NCBI RefSeq assembly: GCF_022394535.1
Contig: NZ_CP089414.1
Span: forward strand, 1,488,001-1,552,000
Length of the DNA: 64,000 bases
Direction of reading: 5' to 3'
Origin: Dyella terrae
GTDB lineage: Bacteria > Pseudomonadota > Gammaproteobacteria > Xanthomonadales > Rhodanobacteraceae
The notes beneath the pieces are model-generated. The model saw only the letters and a list, made by a program, of their open reading frames with translations, was not told the DNA's origin and ran no database searches. Every line of letters begins with the position of its first letter. Positions within the stretch are counted from its first letter, which is position 1. The position numbers and the translations under genes are program-made. Shown in pieces: positions 47,092 through 57,754 of this stretch.

Positions 47092-47360
47092 TAGGGCCTG
47101 TTAGCACTATTCACGTGGCTCGCGCCGGGAGCTTTTTGCCCGCCAGACAAGGAAGAACGAAGGAGTGTACGTCCGTACACGACTGAGTGATGACGCAGTA
47201 TGGCGGGCAAAAAGACCCGGCCCGAAGGGTTGATTGTCTGTGGCCGCCCAACGCCGGCGCGTGGCTTGACCTGGCCACCAGCCAGGCCGGCGCCACGCAC
47301 CGGCGCTGAACAGCCACAGACAATCAACGCGAGCTACGTGAATAGTGCTAACAGGCCCTA
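47092..47360. mobile_element. MITE-like element with 33-bp inverted ends and nested hairpins
   Basis: The ends 47092-47124 and 47328-47360 are inverted copies with one mismatch (TAGGGCCTGTTAGCACTATT, then TCACGT, then G/A GCTCGCG). Inside, CTTTTTGCCCGCCA (47132-47145) pairs with 47201-47214, and GTTGATTGTCTGTGG (47229-47243) pairs with 47314-47328, giving a multi-armed fold. TA is found at both borders, so a TA target duplication is likely. It encodes no protein. It splits a 9-bp stem, TCGGCCGCC (47082-47090) and GGCGGCCGA (47377-47385), that probably was the tdh terminator. Confidence 0.82.
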
Positions 47361-47462
47361 GTACACTCGGGCTTAGGGCGGCCGACAGAATCGCTGGGAT
47401 TGTGAAGGTGTGTGGCCCAAGGGCCGTGCACGGTCGGCACGCGATGTCATGGGAGCATCGTG

Positions 47463-50400
47463 ATGGCGGGCCTTTTCAGTAATCCTCGTTTGGCCGCGGG
47501 ACGCGACCGCGCCCTCACCATCTATAAGTCACACCGCACGCGCAAGATCGTTCTGATCCTTGCCATCGTGGTGGTGGTATTTGGCCTGCTCGGCTTCCTA
47601 GCCGCGCCCTCCATCATCCGCAGTCAGATCGAGAAGCACGCCACGGCAGCGCTGCAACGCCCGGTTACCCTGGGCGCCGTGCACCTGAACCCGTACACGC
47701 TGCGGCTGGAGCTGGACCAACTGCACATTGCCGACCAGGACGGCAAATCACCTTTCGTCAGCATCGACCAGGCCGTCGTCAATGCGTCGTGGTCGTCGGT
47801 GTTCCGTCTGAAGCCGGTGCTGGACGAACTGTCGTTGCAAGGTCCGCGCATCCGCATCGTGCGCACGGGCGACCAGCGCTTCAATTTCAGCGACATCATC
47901 GATCGCATCAACGCCACGCCGTCGGACCCGAACGCAGCGCCCACGCGGTTCGCCATCTCCAACATCAGCGTGCACAACGGCAACATCCAGTTCGATGATG
48001 AAACGCTGAAGACCGAACATCGCGTTGAGAACCTGGAACTGGGTATTCCGTTCATTGCCAACCTGCCCAGCGACACTGACGTGTTCGTGCAGCCGCTGCT
48101 GTCGATGAAGGTAGATGGCAGCCCGTTACGCATGGAAGGCCATACCAAGCCCTTTGCGGACAGCCGCGAGTCGACTATCGATTTCCGGCTCGACCGCTTC
48201 GATCTCGCGCGCTACATGAGCTATGTGCCCGCGAAGCTGCCGGTGGCGATACCCAAGGGCCTGCTCAGCGGTGACCTCACCCTGCACTTCGTGCAAGCCA
48301 AGCCCACGCCGCAACTGCAAGTCACCGGCAAGGTGGAACTGAGACGATTTCGCCCTCAACAGCAGCGACGGCCAGGCGATCCTGACACTCGGCAAGGGCA
48401 CGGCGGATCTGTCCGACGTGCAGCCGCTGCAATCACGCTACGCACTGGGCGTGCTCGCGCTCGATCAGGCACAGCTCTATTACACGTCCGCGGCAGATGG
48501 CCATAGCAACTTCGATACGCTGACGGCGCCCCCTGCCCAACCCGCAGCCGATACCAAGGCCCAGCCGACCGACCTGCGCATCGCTTCGATAACGCTCGCC
48601 AACAGCGCCATCCACTACGCCAATGCCACCGGCAAGATCGACCTGGGCAACATGCATGGCGGCATCCAGGGGCTGAGCATGCTACCGGCTCCGCCGGCAA
48701 AGCTGGATGTGGCAGCGCAATTCTTCGGTGGCGAGCTTTCCATGAAGGGCACGGTGGATCTTGCCAAGGACAAGCTTGTTGCCGCATTGGGCACTAAGCA
48801 GGTCGATTTGGCACCGCTACAGGCCGCCACGTATCAGGGGCTTGCGGCCCGCCTGACCAGCGGCAAGCTGGATGCCACCGGCCAGCTTCAGGTGGACTGG
48901 GGCAAGCCGTTCAATGTGCACCTGTCCGACGCACACACCACCGTCACCGATTTCGCGATGGAGCCGCAATTCAAGGGCCACGGTTCGCCGGTGGCCTGGA
49001 AGACGCTGGAGTCGGAGATCAAACAGATCGACCTGGCTTCGCAACAGGCACAGCTGGGTACGGTCAAGGCCAACGGCCTAGCGCTGGACGTGCAGCGCAA
49101 CAGCAACAAGTACATCAGCCTTGTCGATCTGTTCGCCGCCAAGGACGCACCCAAGAAGAAGGCTGCGGACAACAGCCCGCCGTGGCATTGGAGCATCGAG
49201 CACCTGGCATTCGACAACGCCGCTGTCGTGTTCACCGACCTGGCCGCTGGCGGCAAGCCGGTGAAGATCAAGATCGACTCACTCAGCGGCGGCATGGAAA
49301 ACCTGAGCGACAAGCTCAACGAACCGCGCGAAATGAAGTTGGCTGGCAATGTCGACAAGGGCAGCTTCACGGCGAGCGGCAAGGTGCAGCCCCTGCCGAC
49401 ACTCGCCGATATCCAGCTCGACACCAAACGCCTGGATATCTCCACCTTCCAGCCGTACATCAGCGTGCCGCTGAACGTGACTATTTCCAGTGCGCGCATC
49501 AGCAGTAACGGTAAGGTGCACTACGACGGGCGCAGCGCAGACCCCAAGCTCACCTACAAGGGCGATGCCGCGCTAGAGCAAGTACGCGTCCAGGATAAGC
49601 TCACCGGTGACGACTTCCTGCGCTGGCGCACGCTGAGCGGCAATCAGCTCGACGTGTCCTACGGCTACGGCGTGCCACGCATGCACGTGGGCAGTTTGGT
49701 GCTCAGCTCGTTCTACGCGCGCATGATCGTCAACTCGAACGGCACCCTGAACTTGTCCGAGGTCGTGGCCAACCCCGAGGCGGCTCCGGTCTCAGTGACG
49801 CGCGGCGAGAATGAGCAGCCCGTCGCCGGAGCAACGCCGGCCCCGGCAGCGCCAGCCCCCACGCCGCCGCCCGCGCCAGCAGCCGCCTCGAAAGCGAAAT
49901 CAGAAGTCGCTACGGCAACACCGGCGCCGGCCTCTTCCGCGCCGGAAGCACCTGCGGCCGACATTCGCATCGGTGGCCTCACCCTGGTCAACGGTCAGCT
50001 CAACTACACCGACAACTTCATCAAGCCCAACTACACCGCGAATATGACCAAGGTGACCGGCAAGATCGGCGCCTTTGGCACCAAGCCGGGTGATCCGCCG
50101 GCCGATCTATCCGTGCAGGCAGCGCTGAACGATGACTCGCCCATCGACATCGACGGCACCGTCAACCCGCTGCAGCCCGTGGCCTTCCTCGACATCAAGG
50201 GCAAGGCGAACGAGGTGGAGCTGACCGGAATGAGCGCGTACTCCACCAAATACACCGGCTACCCCATCACCGCGGGCAAGCTGACGATGGACGTCCACTA
50301 CATGCTGGACCAGCGCAAGCTCAACGCCGACAACCACATCTTCATCACTCAGCTGACCTTCGGTGATCGCGACGAAAGCCCTGGCGTCAAGCATCTCCCG

Positions 50401-51168
50401 GTGAAACTTGCCGTGGCGCTACTGAAGGACACGCAGGGCAACATCGACGTGAACGTGCCAGTCTCCGGCTCGCTGGACGACCCGCAATTCAGCATGGGCA
50501 GCCTGATCTGGCACGCCCTTGGCAACCTGATCGCCAAGGCGGCCACGGCCCCCTTCCGCCTGCTCGGCGCCGCGTTCGGTGGCGGCAACCACGAGGACCT
50601 GGGTTATGTGGAGTTCGATCCAGGCTCCGCCGTGCTCGATAAGAATGCGCAGGAGCGACTGGGCAAGATCGTCACCATGCTCACTCAGAAACCTGCTCTG
50701 AATCTGGACATCATCGGCCGCGTCGATCCGTCGAAGGATCAGGACGCACTGCGCAAGGTGACCGTGGACAACTTGGTCCGCCGCCAGAAGGTGCTCGACC
50801 AGGATGGCAAGAACGCCGATACCTCAGACGCCGCGCTCGCCGCAGTCAACGTGACGCCAGACGAGTACGAGAAATACCTCAAGCGCGCGTACAAGGACGA
50901 CGACTTCAAAGGCAAGCCGAAGAATTTCATTGGCCTGAAGAAATCACTTGAGCCCGACGACATGCGAAGCCTGATGGAAACCAACATTTCCGTCGACGAT
51001 GCCGCCATGCGTGACCTGGCGCAGCGCCGCGCCACCGCGGTGCAGGCCTGGCTGAAGGGCAAGCTGGACGACAAGCGCGTCTCGGTCAAGGATCCCAAGC
51101 TGGACACCAAGGATATCGACGACAAGGGCAGGACGACGCGTGTGGAGTTTGGGTTGCATCAGGGGTGA
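47463..51168 (+). pseudogene. DUF748 (AsmA-like) giant envelope protein, one +1 frameshift
   Basis: An envelope protein of about 1,234 residues if restored. ATG 47463 has GGGAG seven bases upstream. An N-terminal membrane helix (KIVLILAIVVVVFGLLGFLA) is followed by long AsmA/DUF748 beta-rich repeats (PVTLGAVHLNPYTLRLELDQ; later VEFDPGSAVLDKNAQERLGK, an OmpA-like segment). Frame 1 ends its sense at VTGKVEL (48341), and removing the A at 48342 continues DDFALNSSDGQAILTLGKGT into the second frame. A Pro/Ala-rich linker lies near 49,830-49,950. AsmA-like proteins are thought to move lipids across the periplasm or shape the outer membrane. Confidence 0.82.
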
Positions 51169-51234
51169 AGCTCGGCATTCGCGGTCCAAAGCTTCATCCG
51201 GCTTACGGCGAAAACCGTGTGCTGCAGCCACTGG

Positions 51235-51254
51235 ATTCCGGCCTTCGCCGGAAT
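51235..51254. repeat. Short extragenic palindrome (REP-like)
   Basis: ATTCCGGC (51235-51242), loop CTTC, GCCGGAAT (51247-51254), followed by GACG. This form of short palindrome is scattered between genes in many proteobacterial genomes. Only one copy was seen in the window. Confidence 0.6.
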
Positions 51255-51311
51255 GACGAGCACGGGGCACACGACCAGCACACGGGCTTTCCTTCCCACT
51301 CAGCCCCTGAG

Positions 51312-51334
51312 GGGTCAAAATAGCCTTTTGACCC
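51312..51334 (+). promoter_or_regulatory. Perfect 9-bp hairpin in the kbl leader
   Basis: GGGTCAAAA (51312-51320), loop TAGCC, TTTTGACCC (51326-51334), ending 15 bases before the kbl ATG. It could be an operator or an RNA structure limiting access to the ribosome site. No T run follows. Confidence 0.5.
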
Positions 51335-51349
51335 AGCTGGAATTCCCCC

Positions 51350-52543
51350 ATGAGCTACCCCGGCCAGTCGCGCTTCGCCAGCGAACTCGAATCGATCCGT
51401 GAGCAGGGCCTGTTCAAGGCCGAGCGCATCATTACCTCACCGCAGTCGGCGAAGATCCGCCTCGACAGCGGTAAGGAAGTGCTCAACTTCTGCGCCAACA
51501 ACTACCTCGGACTGGCCGATCACCCCGAAGTGATCCAGGCCGCGAAGGACGCGCTGGACACCCACGGCTTCGGCATGGCTTCGGTACGCTTCATCTGCGG
51601 CACGCAGGATTTGCACAAGGAGCTGGAGAAGAAGATCGCTGATTTCTTCGGCACCGAAGACACCATCCTTTACGCCGCCTGCTTCGACGCCAATGGCGGC
51701 CTGTTCGAGCCGCTGCTCGGCGAAGAAGATGCCGTCATTTCCGACGCGCTCAACCACGCGTCCATCATCGACGGCATCCGCCTGTGCAAAGCCAAGCGCT
51801 TCCGTTACGCCAACTGCGATATGGCCGACCTGGAGAAGCAGCTACAGGCTGCCGACGCCGCTGGCGCACGCACCAAGCTGATCACCACCGATGGCGCGTT
51901 CTCGATGGATGGCTTCATCGCACCGCTTGATCAGATCACCGCGCTAGCCGAGAAGTACAACGCGCTCGTACACATCGACGAATGCCATTGCACCGGTTTC
52001 CTCGGCGAGACCGGCCGCGGCTCCGCTGAAGTCAACGGCGTACTGAACAAGATCAACATCATCACCGGTACGCTGGGCAAGGCACTCGGTGGTGCGCTGG
52101 GCGGCTTCACCACCGGTCCTCGCGAAGTGATCGAAATGCTGCGCCAGCGTTCGCGCCCGTACCTGTTCTCCAACTCGCTGCCGCCGCACGTGGTCGCCGC
52201 CGGCATCAAGGTGTTCGACATGCTGTCCACCGCGGGCGACCTGCGCGATCAGGTCAAGGAGAACACGCGCTACTTCCGCGAGCAGATGACCAAGGCGGGC
52301 TTCGACATCAAGCCGGGCGTGCATCCCATCGTGCCGGTCATGATCTACGACGCCAAGAAGGCACAGGCCATGGCGACCGAATTGCTCGACGAAGGCATCT
52401 ACGTCACCGGCTTCTTCTACCCTGTCGTGCCGCAGGGTCAGGCCCGTATTCGCACGCAGATGAGTGCAGCGCACACGCGCGAGCATCTCGACCAAGCCAT
52501 TGCCGCCTTCACCAAGGTGGGCAAGAAGCTCGGCGTGATCTAA
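51350..52543 (+). CDS. kbl: 2-Amino-3-ketobutyrate CoA ligase (glycine C-acetyltransferase)
   Basis: PLP enzyme that splits the Tdh product with CoA into glycine and acetyl-CoA. The 397-residue chain shows [59 protein letters not shown] (PLP-binding Asp) and the Schiff-base lysine in [16 protein letters not shown]. Length is normal. It is probably transcribed on its own, with a hairpin in its leader and a strong terminator after it. Glycine made here can be removed by riboswitch-controlled gcvP elsewhere in the window. Confidence 0.97.
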   Translation: MSYPGQSRFASELESIREQGLFKAERIITSPQSAKIRLDSGKEVLNFCANNYLGLADHPEVIQAAKDALDTHGFGMASVRFICGTQDLHKELEKKIADFFGTEDTILYAACFDANGGLFEPLLGEEDAVISDALNHASIIDGIRLCKAKRFRYANCDMADLEKQLQAADAAGARTKLITTDGAFSMDGFIAPLDQITALAEKYNALVHIDECHCTGFLGETGRGSAEVNGVLNKINIITGTLGKALGGALGGFTTGPREVIEMLRQRSRPYLFSNSLPPHVVAAGIKVFDMLSTAGDLRDQVKENTRYFREQMTKAGFDIKPGVHPIVPVMIYDAKKAQAMATELLDEGIYVTGFFYPVVPQGQARIRTQMSAAHTREHLDQAIAAFTKVGKKLGVI

Positions 52544-52553
52544 GGCTCAAGTT

Positions 52554-52584
52554 ACATCGCCTTGCCCGATGGGCAAGGCGATGT
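52554..52584 (+). terminator. Rho-independent terminator after kbl
   Basis: ACATCGCCTTGCCC (52554-52567), loop GAT, GGGCAAGGCGATGT (52571-52584), then GTCTTTT. Fourteen perfect pairs. Confidence 0.92.
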
Positions 52585-52639
52585 GTCTTTTATATACAGG
52601 CACACACAAAAAGCCGGCTCCTACTGCCTGGAGTTCGCG

Positions 52640-53404
52640 TTAGAGCGCAGTGGCACCGAGCAAGCGAATTTCCTCTGCCGACAAATGCCGCCATTGCCCC
52701 TTGGGCAGCTCCCCCAACATCAACGGGCCGATCGCGACACGCACGAGGCGCAGCACGTCAATGCCGTGTGCGGCCAGCAGCCGCCGAATATGCCGGTTGC
52801 GCCCTTCGTCCAACACAATCTCCAACCACGCATTCTTTTCACCTTGGCGCAGCACTATCGCGCGCCGGGCGGCCAATCGCTCACCCTCTTCCACCACGCC
52901 TTCGATCAGGCGATCAAGCAGCGCTTGATCGGGGACAGCATTGACCTGCACGTGATACGTCTTGTCCACGTGATGCTTAGGCTCGGTGAGGCCTGCGGCC
53001 CACACACTGTCATTGCTCAACAGCAGCAAGCCCTCGCTGGCCTTGTCGAGCCGCCCCACCGGCCCTAGCCATGGCAAACCAGCGTCCTTCAACAGGTCGT
53101 AGACCGTGTCGCGCCCGCGCTCATCGGCAGCGCTCACCACGAGGCCGCGCGGCTTGTTTAGCGCGATATAGACACGCTTGCTCGCAGCCACCGGCTCGTC
53201 GTCGAGCAGGATTCGCTGCCGCTCCGGATCGGTGGGACGTTCGGGATCAAGCACCGGCTTGCCGTCCACCCGCACTCTTCCCTCGCGTATTGCCTTCTCC
53301 GCTTGACTACGCGAACACACACCCATCTTGCTGAGTACCCGTGCAAGACCGTGGCGCGGCACCGATGATGCTGAAGCTCGCGATGAGGATCGGGACGAAC
53401 GCAT
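52640..53404 (-). CDS. RsuA/RluB/E/F-family pseudouridine synthase
   Basis: Isomerises a uridine in rRNA to pseudouridine. ATG 53404 gives 254 residues; ATG 53440 is possible. A basic Ser/Arg head leads into an S4 domain (RHGLARVLSKMGVCSRSQAE, then KAIREGRVRVDGKPV). The catalytic domain has YIALNKPRGLVVSAADERGR and the active Asp in LGPVGRLDKASEGLLLLSND, with WLEIVLDEGRNRHIRRLLAA later. Which rRNA position it modifies cannot be decided from sequence alone. Confidence 0.92.
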   Translation of the reverse strand: MRSSRSSSRASASSVPRHGLARVLSKMGVCSRSQAEKAIREGRVRVDGKPVLDPERPTDPERQRILLDDEPVAASKRVYIALNKPRGLVVSAADERGRDTVYDLLKDAGLPWLGPVGRLDKASEGLLLLSNDSVWAAGLTEPKHHVDKTYHVQVNAVPDQALLDRLIEGVVEEGERLAARRAIVLRQGEKNAWLEIVLDEGRNRHIRRLLAAHGIDVLRLVRVAIGPLMLGELPKGQWRHLSAEEIRLLGATAL

Positions 53405-53475
53405 GGGGAAACTCGGGCAACGGAGAACGACACCACGCATGGTAGGCGATCCCGCCCACGCATTCGCGCAAAAAG

Positions 53476-53501
53476 AAAAGCCCGGCTTGCGCCGGGCTTT
53501 T
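53476..53501. terminator. Terminator after the first OmpA-like gene
   Basis: AAAAGCCCGGC, loop TTGC, GCCGGGCTTTT. It follows the gene ending at 53525 on the minus strand and has the same stem as the terminator at 54929-54954, consistent with duplication of a whole transcription unit. Confidence 0.88.
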
Positions 53502-53524
53502 CAGTACTACTGGAACAGATCCGA

Positions 53525-54622
53525 TTACTGCTGGACCTGGAGTTCCGTACGACGGTTCTGGGCGCGGCCAGCGTCCGTGTCGTTGGAGCCGATCGGGTCG
53601 TTCTTGCCGTGACCGATCGGACCAACCAGACGGTCAGCCGTGATGCCGTGCGCAGTCAGGTACTTGAAGACGATCGCAGCGCGACGCTCCGACAGATCCT
53701 GGTTGTAGACGTCCTTACCGACCGAGTCGGTGTAGCCGGCAACCGTGACCTTGACCTGCGGGTAACGCTGCAGGGTGTCGACAGCCTGGTCGAGGATGGC
53801 AACCGAGTCAGCGGTCGGCTCAGCCAGCGCCTTCTTGATGTCCGTCTCGCCCTTCTTCGGACGGTCGAACTTGAAGTTGACGCCGCGCAGGTCGATCACG
53901 ACCTTCTGCGGGCAGCCGTCCGGACCGACGATCGTGCCTTCCGGCAGATCCGGGCACTTGTTGTCGCACAGGTTCACGCCGTTGCGGAACTGCTTGGAGC
54001 AGTCCGGAGCAACCGGAGCCACCGGAGCCGGGGCCGGAGCAGCAGCCGGCTCGCCGAAGCGGGACACGATGCTGAAGCCCAGGAACCAGTCGCCGTAGCC
54101 GTTCTTCGACGGCTGGCTCTTGTCGTCCCAGTCGTAACGGTAGCCACCTTCAACACGGAAATCGGTGCTGTCGGTGATGGTCTTGGAGATACCGCCGCCG
54201 AGTTCGGCAGCCGGCGCCCAACCCTTGTCACCCGGGTTCATGTGGTAGCTGCCCATCACGCCCACGAGAGCGTACGGACGCCATGCGTTCCAGTCGCCGT
54301 AGTAGAAGCGAGCGGCCACGCCGACGTTGTTGTTTGCCCAACGCTGGCTGTTGCCACCATCAACCGTACGCTTGGTGCGATCGAAGAACAGATCGAGCGA
54401 GGTGTACGAGTTAATGAAGCGACCAAAGCCCAGGCCGTAATAGACCTGACGGCTGTTGGTGTTGCGATCGGTGTCGTTGTAGTAACCGCCCACGGTCGGA
54501 GCGATGTACCAACGGTCATCATAGCTCGGCGTGGTAGCACCAGCGGTGCTGTCTTGCGCGTGTGCCGCACCCACGCCGCCCAGGGCCAGAGCGATCAGGA
54601 AATACAATCCCTTACGATTCAT
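53525..54622 (-). CDS. OmpA-family outer-membrane protein, copy 1
   Basis: The ATG at 54622 with GAGGAG seven bases upstream gives 365 residues. The signal peptide is NRKGLYFLIALALGGVGAAH, cut near AHAQ. An eight-strand barrel-like part follows (DDRWYIAPTVGGYYNDTDRN to DWFLGFSIVSRFG), then a Pro/Ala linker, a short Cys-containing stretch with CSKQFRNGVNLCDNKCPDLP, and the C-terminal OmpA peptidoglycan-binding domain (VTVAGYTDSVGKDVYNQDLS, NDTDAGRAQNRRTELQV). It should tie the outer membrane to the cell wall. It is the downstream member of a tandem pair, each with its own terminator. Confidence 0.93.
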   Translation of the reverse strand: MNRKGLYFLIALALGGVGAAHAQDSTAGATTPSYDDRWYIAPTVGGYYNDTDRNTNSRQVYYGLGFGRFINSYTSLDLFFDRTKRTVDGGNSQRWANNNVGVAARFYYGDWNAWRPYALVGVMGSYHMNPGDKGWAPAAELGGGISKTITDSTDFRVEGGYRYDWDDKSQPSKNGYGDWFLGFSIVSRFGEPAAAPAPAPVAPVAPDCSKQFRNGVNLCDNKCPDLPEGTIVGPDGCPQKVVIDLRGVNFKFDRPKKGETDIKKALAEPTADSVAILDQAVDTLQRYPQVKVTVAGYTDSVGKDVYNQDLSERRAAIVFKYLTAHGITADRLVGPIGHGKNDPIGSNDTDAGRAQNRRTELQVQQ

Positions 54623-54928
54623 CAGGTGTCTCCTCGTTTTATTGGTATTTCGCGTCCGTTCCACCCCAGACGGAAAGCGCGTCAAAACTGACTTCTACTC
54701 CGGGACTTTTCCTATCCCGCGCTTTGCGTCCCGATCGAAGGAAGTGTCACAAGATCAAAGCGCCGCGGAGTGTAGCAAAACCGTTAAGAGCATCGCACGC
54801 GTAAATAGACGCACATGGTGAACCCCTGTTCAGGCAGCTATTGAAGGTGGCGCACAAAACCACTCAACTGCGACATTCTGTCACCACGAAACAACACCTT
54901 ACTTCGCAAGGCATGCTTGTAAAAAAAG

Positions 54929-54954
54929 AAAAGCCCGGCTTTTGCCGGGCTTTT
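54929..54954. terminator. Terminator after the second OmpA-like gene
   Basis: AAAAGCCCGGC (54929-54939), loop TTTT, GCCGGGCTTTT (54944-54954). It has the same stem as the terminator at 53476-53501. Confidence 0.88.
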
Positions 54955-54977
54955 CTGACTTTCCGAGAATCGTCGGA

Positions 54978-56093
54978 TTACTGCTGTACCTGCAACTCCG
55001 TACGACGATTGCGTGCGCGACCAGCATCCGTGTCGTTGGTATCGATCGGATCGTTCTTGCCGTGACCGATCGGACCTTCCAAGCGACTGGCGTCAATACC
55101 GTGCGTGGTCAGGTAGTCGTACACGATCTTCGCACGACGCTCCGACAGGCTCTGGTTGTACGCGTCCTTGCCGACCGAGTCGGTGTAGCCGGCAACGGTC
55201 ACGTGCACGTTCGGATAACGCTGCAAGGTGTCGACCGCCTGGTCGAGCACGGCCAGCGAATCCTTGGTCGGTTCGGCCAACGACTTCGCGATGTCCTTCT
55301 CGCCCTTCTTCGGACGATCGAACTTGAAGTTGACGCCACGCAGATCGATCACGACCTTCTGCGGGCAGCCATCCGGACCAACGATCGTGCCTTCCGGCAG
55401 ATCCGGGCACTTGTTGTCGCACAGGTTCACGCCGTTGCGGAACTGCTTGGAGCAGTCCGGAGCCGGCGGCGGCGGCGGCGGAGCCGGCGGTGCGGGCGGT
55501 GCACCGATGCGCGACACGATGCTGAAGCCCAAGAACCAGTCGCCGTAACCGTTCTTGTTCGGCTGGGTCTTGTCGTCCCAGTCGTAACGATAGCCGCCTT
55601 CCACGCGGAAGTCGGAACTGTCGGTGATGGTCTTGGACACACCCACGCCCACTTCCGCGGCCGGGTCGAAGCCGTGGTCGAAGTTGTTGATGTGCTGGCT
55701 GCCCATCACGCCACCCAACAGGTACGGGCGCCATGCCGTCCAGTCGAGGAAGTAATAGCGGGCGGCCACGCCGTAGGTGTTGTTCGCCCAACGACCACCG
55801 CCAGCAGATGCGTCAACGGTGCGCTTGGTGCGGTCACCGAAGAAATCCAGCGAGAAGTTGGGTGAGAAGAAGCGGCCGAAACCGATGCCGTAATAGAACT
55901 GACGGCTATTCGTGTTGCGATCGGTATCGTTGTAATACCCACCGACAGTCGGTGCGATGTACCAGCGATCGTCGTAGGTCGGCGTTGTGGTCGGAACGGT
56001 GCTGCTGCCAGCGGCAGTATTGTCCTGTGCGTGAACGGCGCCTGCGCCGCCCAGCGCTAGGGCAATCAGGATGTACAAGCCCTTACGTTTCAT
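54978..56093 (-). CDS. OmpA-family outer-membrane protein, copy 2
   Basis: A 371-residue paralogue of the neighbouring gene with the same signal peptide pattern (MKRKGLYILIALALGGAGAV), the same barrel framework and an almost identical C-terminal OmpA domain. The main differences are in the barrel loops (for example DASAGGGRWANNTYG) and in the linker, here a run of Pro with Ala (APPAPPAPPPPPPAPDC). The ribosome-site region GAGGAGACACCTG is also shared. The strong identity of the C-terminal halves suggests duplication with later gene conversion or purifying selection on that part only. Confidence 0.93.
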   Translation of the reverse strand: MKRKGLYILIALALGGAGAVHAQDNTAAGSSTVPTTTPTYDDRWYIAPTVGGYYNDTDRNTNSRQFYYGIGFGRFFSPNFSLDFFGDRTKRTVDASAGGGRWANNTYGVAARYYFLDWTAWRPYLLGGVMGSQHINNFDHGFDPAAEVGVGVSKTITDSSDFRVEGGYRYDWDDKTQPNKNGYGDWFLGFSIVSRIGAPPAPPAPPPPPPAPDCSKQFRNGVNLCDNKCPDLPEGTIVGPDGCPQKVVIDLRGVNFKFDRPKKGEKDIAKSLAEPTKDSLAVLDQAVDTLQRYPNVHVTVAGYTDSVGKDAYNQSLSERRAKIVYDYLTTHGIDASRLEGPIGHGKNDPIDTNDTDAGRARNRRTELQVQQ

Positions 56094-56302
56094 CAGGTGT
56101 CTCCTCGTTTATTGGTGTACGCGTCCGTTCACCCCAGACGGGAAAAGCATCAGGCCGAGGATTCCTAATCCCGGTGAACCGCGACCTGACTTTGAACCTA
56201 GTGGTGCTTGTTTTACCCGAAACGGGCGCGGAGTAGTTTAGCAAAAGTTAAACAATTGCAAATCGACCCCAAACGCCCGTTCATTTTCTGCTCACGCCGT
56301 CT

Positions 56303-57754
56303 TTACAGCGTGAAGAGACCAAGAAATACCTGAACGGGCATTGCGTCCAGTCTGACCGGGTCAGTCGTGGCCTTGAGGATGGCCTTGACCTGGTGGGCCG
56401 GCAAATGACCACGCATGGCTGCCTCGAACTTCCTGAGCAGGACGGGGATACCTTCGGCACGGCGCTTGCGGTGACCTATGGGGTAATCAACGGACACCTT
56501 ATCTGTATGGGTGCCGTCCTTGAAGAACACCTGCACCGAGTTTCCGATATATCGTTTGCCCGGATCGAAATAGTCCTTGGTGAACTGCGGGTTCTCGCTG
56601 ACCACGGTCTTGTCCCGCAAAGCGTCGATGCGCGGGTCAGCAGCCACATCGTCGTTGTAATCATCGGCGGTGAGACGGCCGAAGATCAGGGGCACGGCCA
56701 CCATATATTGAATGCAGTGGTCCCGGTCGGCGTAGTTTGCCAGCGGGCCGGTCTTGTCGATGATGCGCATGCCCGCCTCCTGGGTCTCGATCACCACCTT
56801 TTCGACCTGATCGACCTTGCCGGCCACGGCACGGTGCAGCCTCATGGCGCATTCCACCGCCGTCTGAGCGTGGAATTCGGCCGGGAAGCTGATCTTGAAC
56901 AGCACGTTTTCCATGACATAGCTGCCAAACGGGCGTTCGAATTGGAAAGCGTTGCCCTTGAAGGCCACGTCGTAATAGCCCCAGGTCTTGGCGCTCAACG
57001 CCGACGGATAGCCGACCACGCCGCGATACACCGCATTAATAGCGTGGGTGACGGCGCGGCGGCAGGCGTCACCGGCCGCCCAGCTCTTGCGCGGCCCGGT
57101 GTTCGGGGCGTGGCGGTAGGTACGCAGGGCTCCGTTATCGATCCAACTGTGCGACACGGCCGTGGTGATCTGCTCCCGGGTACCGCCCAACATGGCCGTG
57201 GTGACGGCCGTGGAGGCAAGGCGGACCAAAATCACGTGATCCTGACCGACACGGTTGAAGCTGTTCTTGAGGGCATAACAGCCCTGGATCTCATGGGCCT
57301 TGATGGCATAGGTCAAGACATCCCGTACCGTCAGCGACTGGCCGCCCTCGCGCTCGGCCTTGCGGCTGAGATAGTCAGCCACGGCGAGGATGGCGCCCAG
57401 GTTGTCTGACGGGTGCCCCCACTCGGCGGCCAGCCAGGTGTCGTTGAAGTCCAGCCAGCGGATCTGGGTTCCGATGGCGAAAGCGGCCTGTACGGGATCC
57501 AGCTCATGGCTGGTGCCTGGCACGCGGGCTCCACCGGGCAGATTTGCCCCCGGCACAACCGGGCCGAGGTGCTTGACGCATTCAGGAAACTTCATGGCCA
57601 TCATCGCCGTGGCCAGCGAGTCCAGCAGCATGTATCGCGCCGTGTCATACGCCTCGGGGGAGTCGATCTCGTAGTCAACAACGTAGTTGGCGACGTCGAC
57701 CATCGGCTGATCAGGATCAGGACGCTTGGCGGAACGGATGTCATGCGCACTCAT
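56303..57754 (-). CDS. prpD: 2-Methylcitrate dehydratase PrpD
   Basis: Dehydrates 2-methylcitrate to 2-methyl-cis-aconitate in propionate breakdown. ATG 57754 gives 483 residues, the standard length; the extension to 57805 is not needed. Family stretches are visible: FNDTWLAAEWGHPSDNLGAI, NSFNRVGQDHVILVRLASTA and PFGSYVMENVLFKISFPAEF. It is transcribed away from acnD-prpF. Having both PrpD and AcnD/PrpF gives two routes over the same step. prpB, prpC and prpR are not in the window. Confidence 0.95.
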   Translation of the reverse strand: MSAHDIRSAKRPDPDQPMVDVANYVVDYEIDSPEAYDTARYMLLDSLATAMMAMKFPECVKHLGPVVPGANLPGGARVPGTSHELDPVQAAFAIGTQIRWLDFNDTWLAAEWGHPSDNLGAILAVADYLSRKAEREGGQSLTVRDVLTYAIKAHEIQGCYALKNSFNRVGQDHVILVRLASTAVTTAMLGGTREQITTAVSHSWIDNGALRTYRHAPNTGPRKSWAAGDACRRAVTHAINAVYRGVVGYPSALSAKTWGYYDVAFKGNAFQFERPFGSYVMENVLFKISFPAEFHAQTAVECAMRLHRAVAGKVDQVEKVVIETQEAGMRIIDKTGPLANYADRDHCIQYMVAVPLIFGRLTADDYNDDVAADPRIDALRDKTVVSENPQFTKDYFDPGKRYIGNSVQVFFKDGTHTDKVSVDYPIGHRKRRAEGIPVLLRKFEAAMRGHLPAHQVKAILKATTDPVRLDAMPVQVFLGLFTL

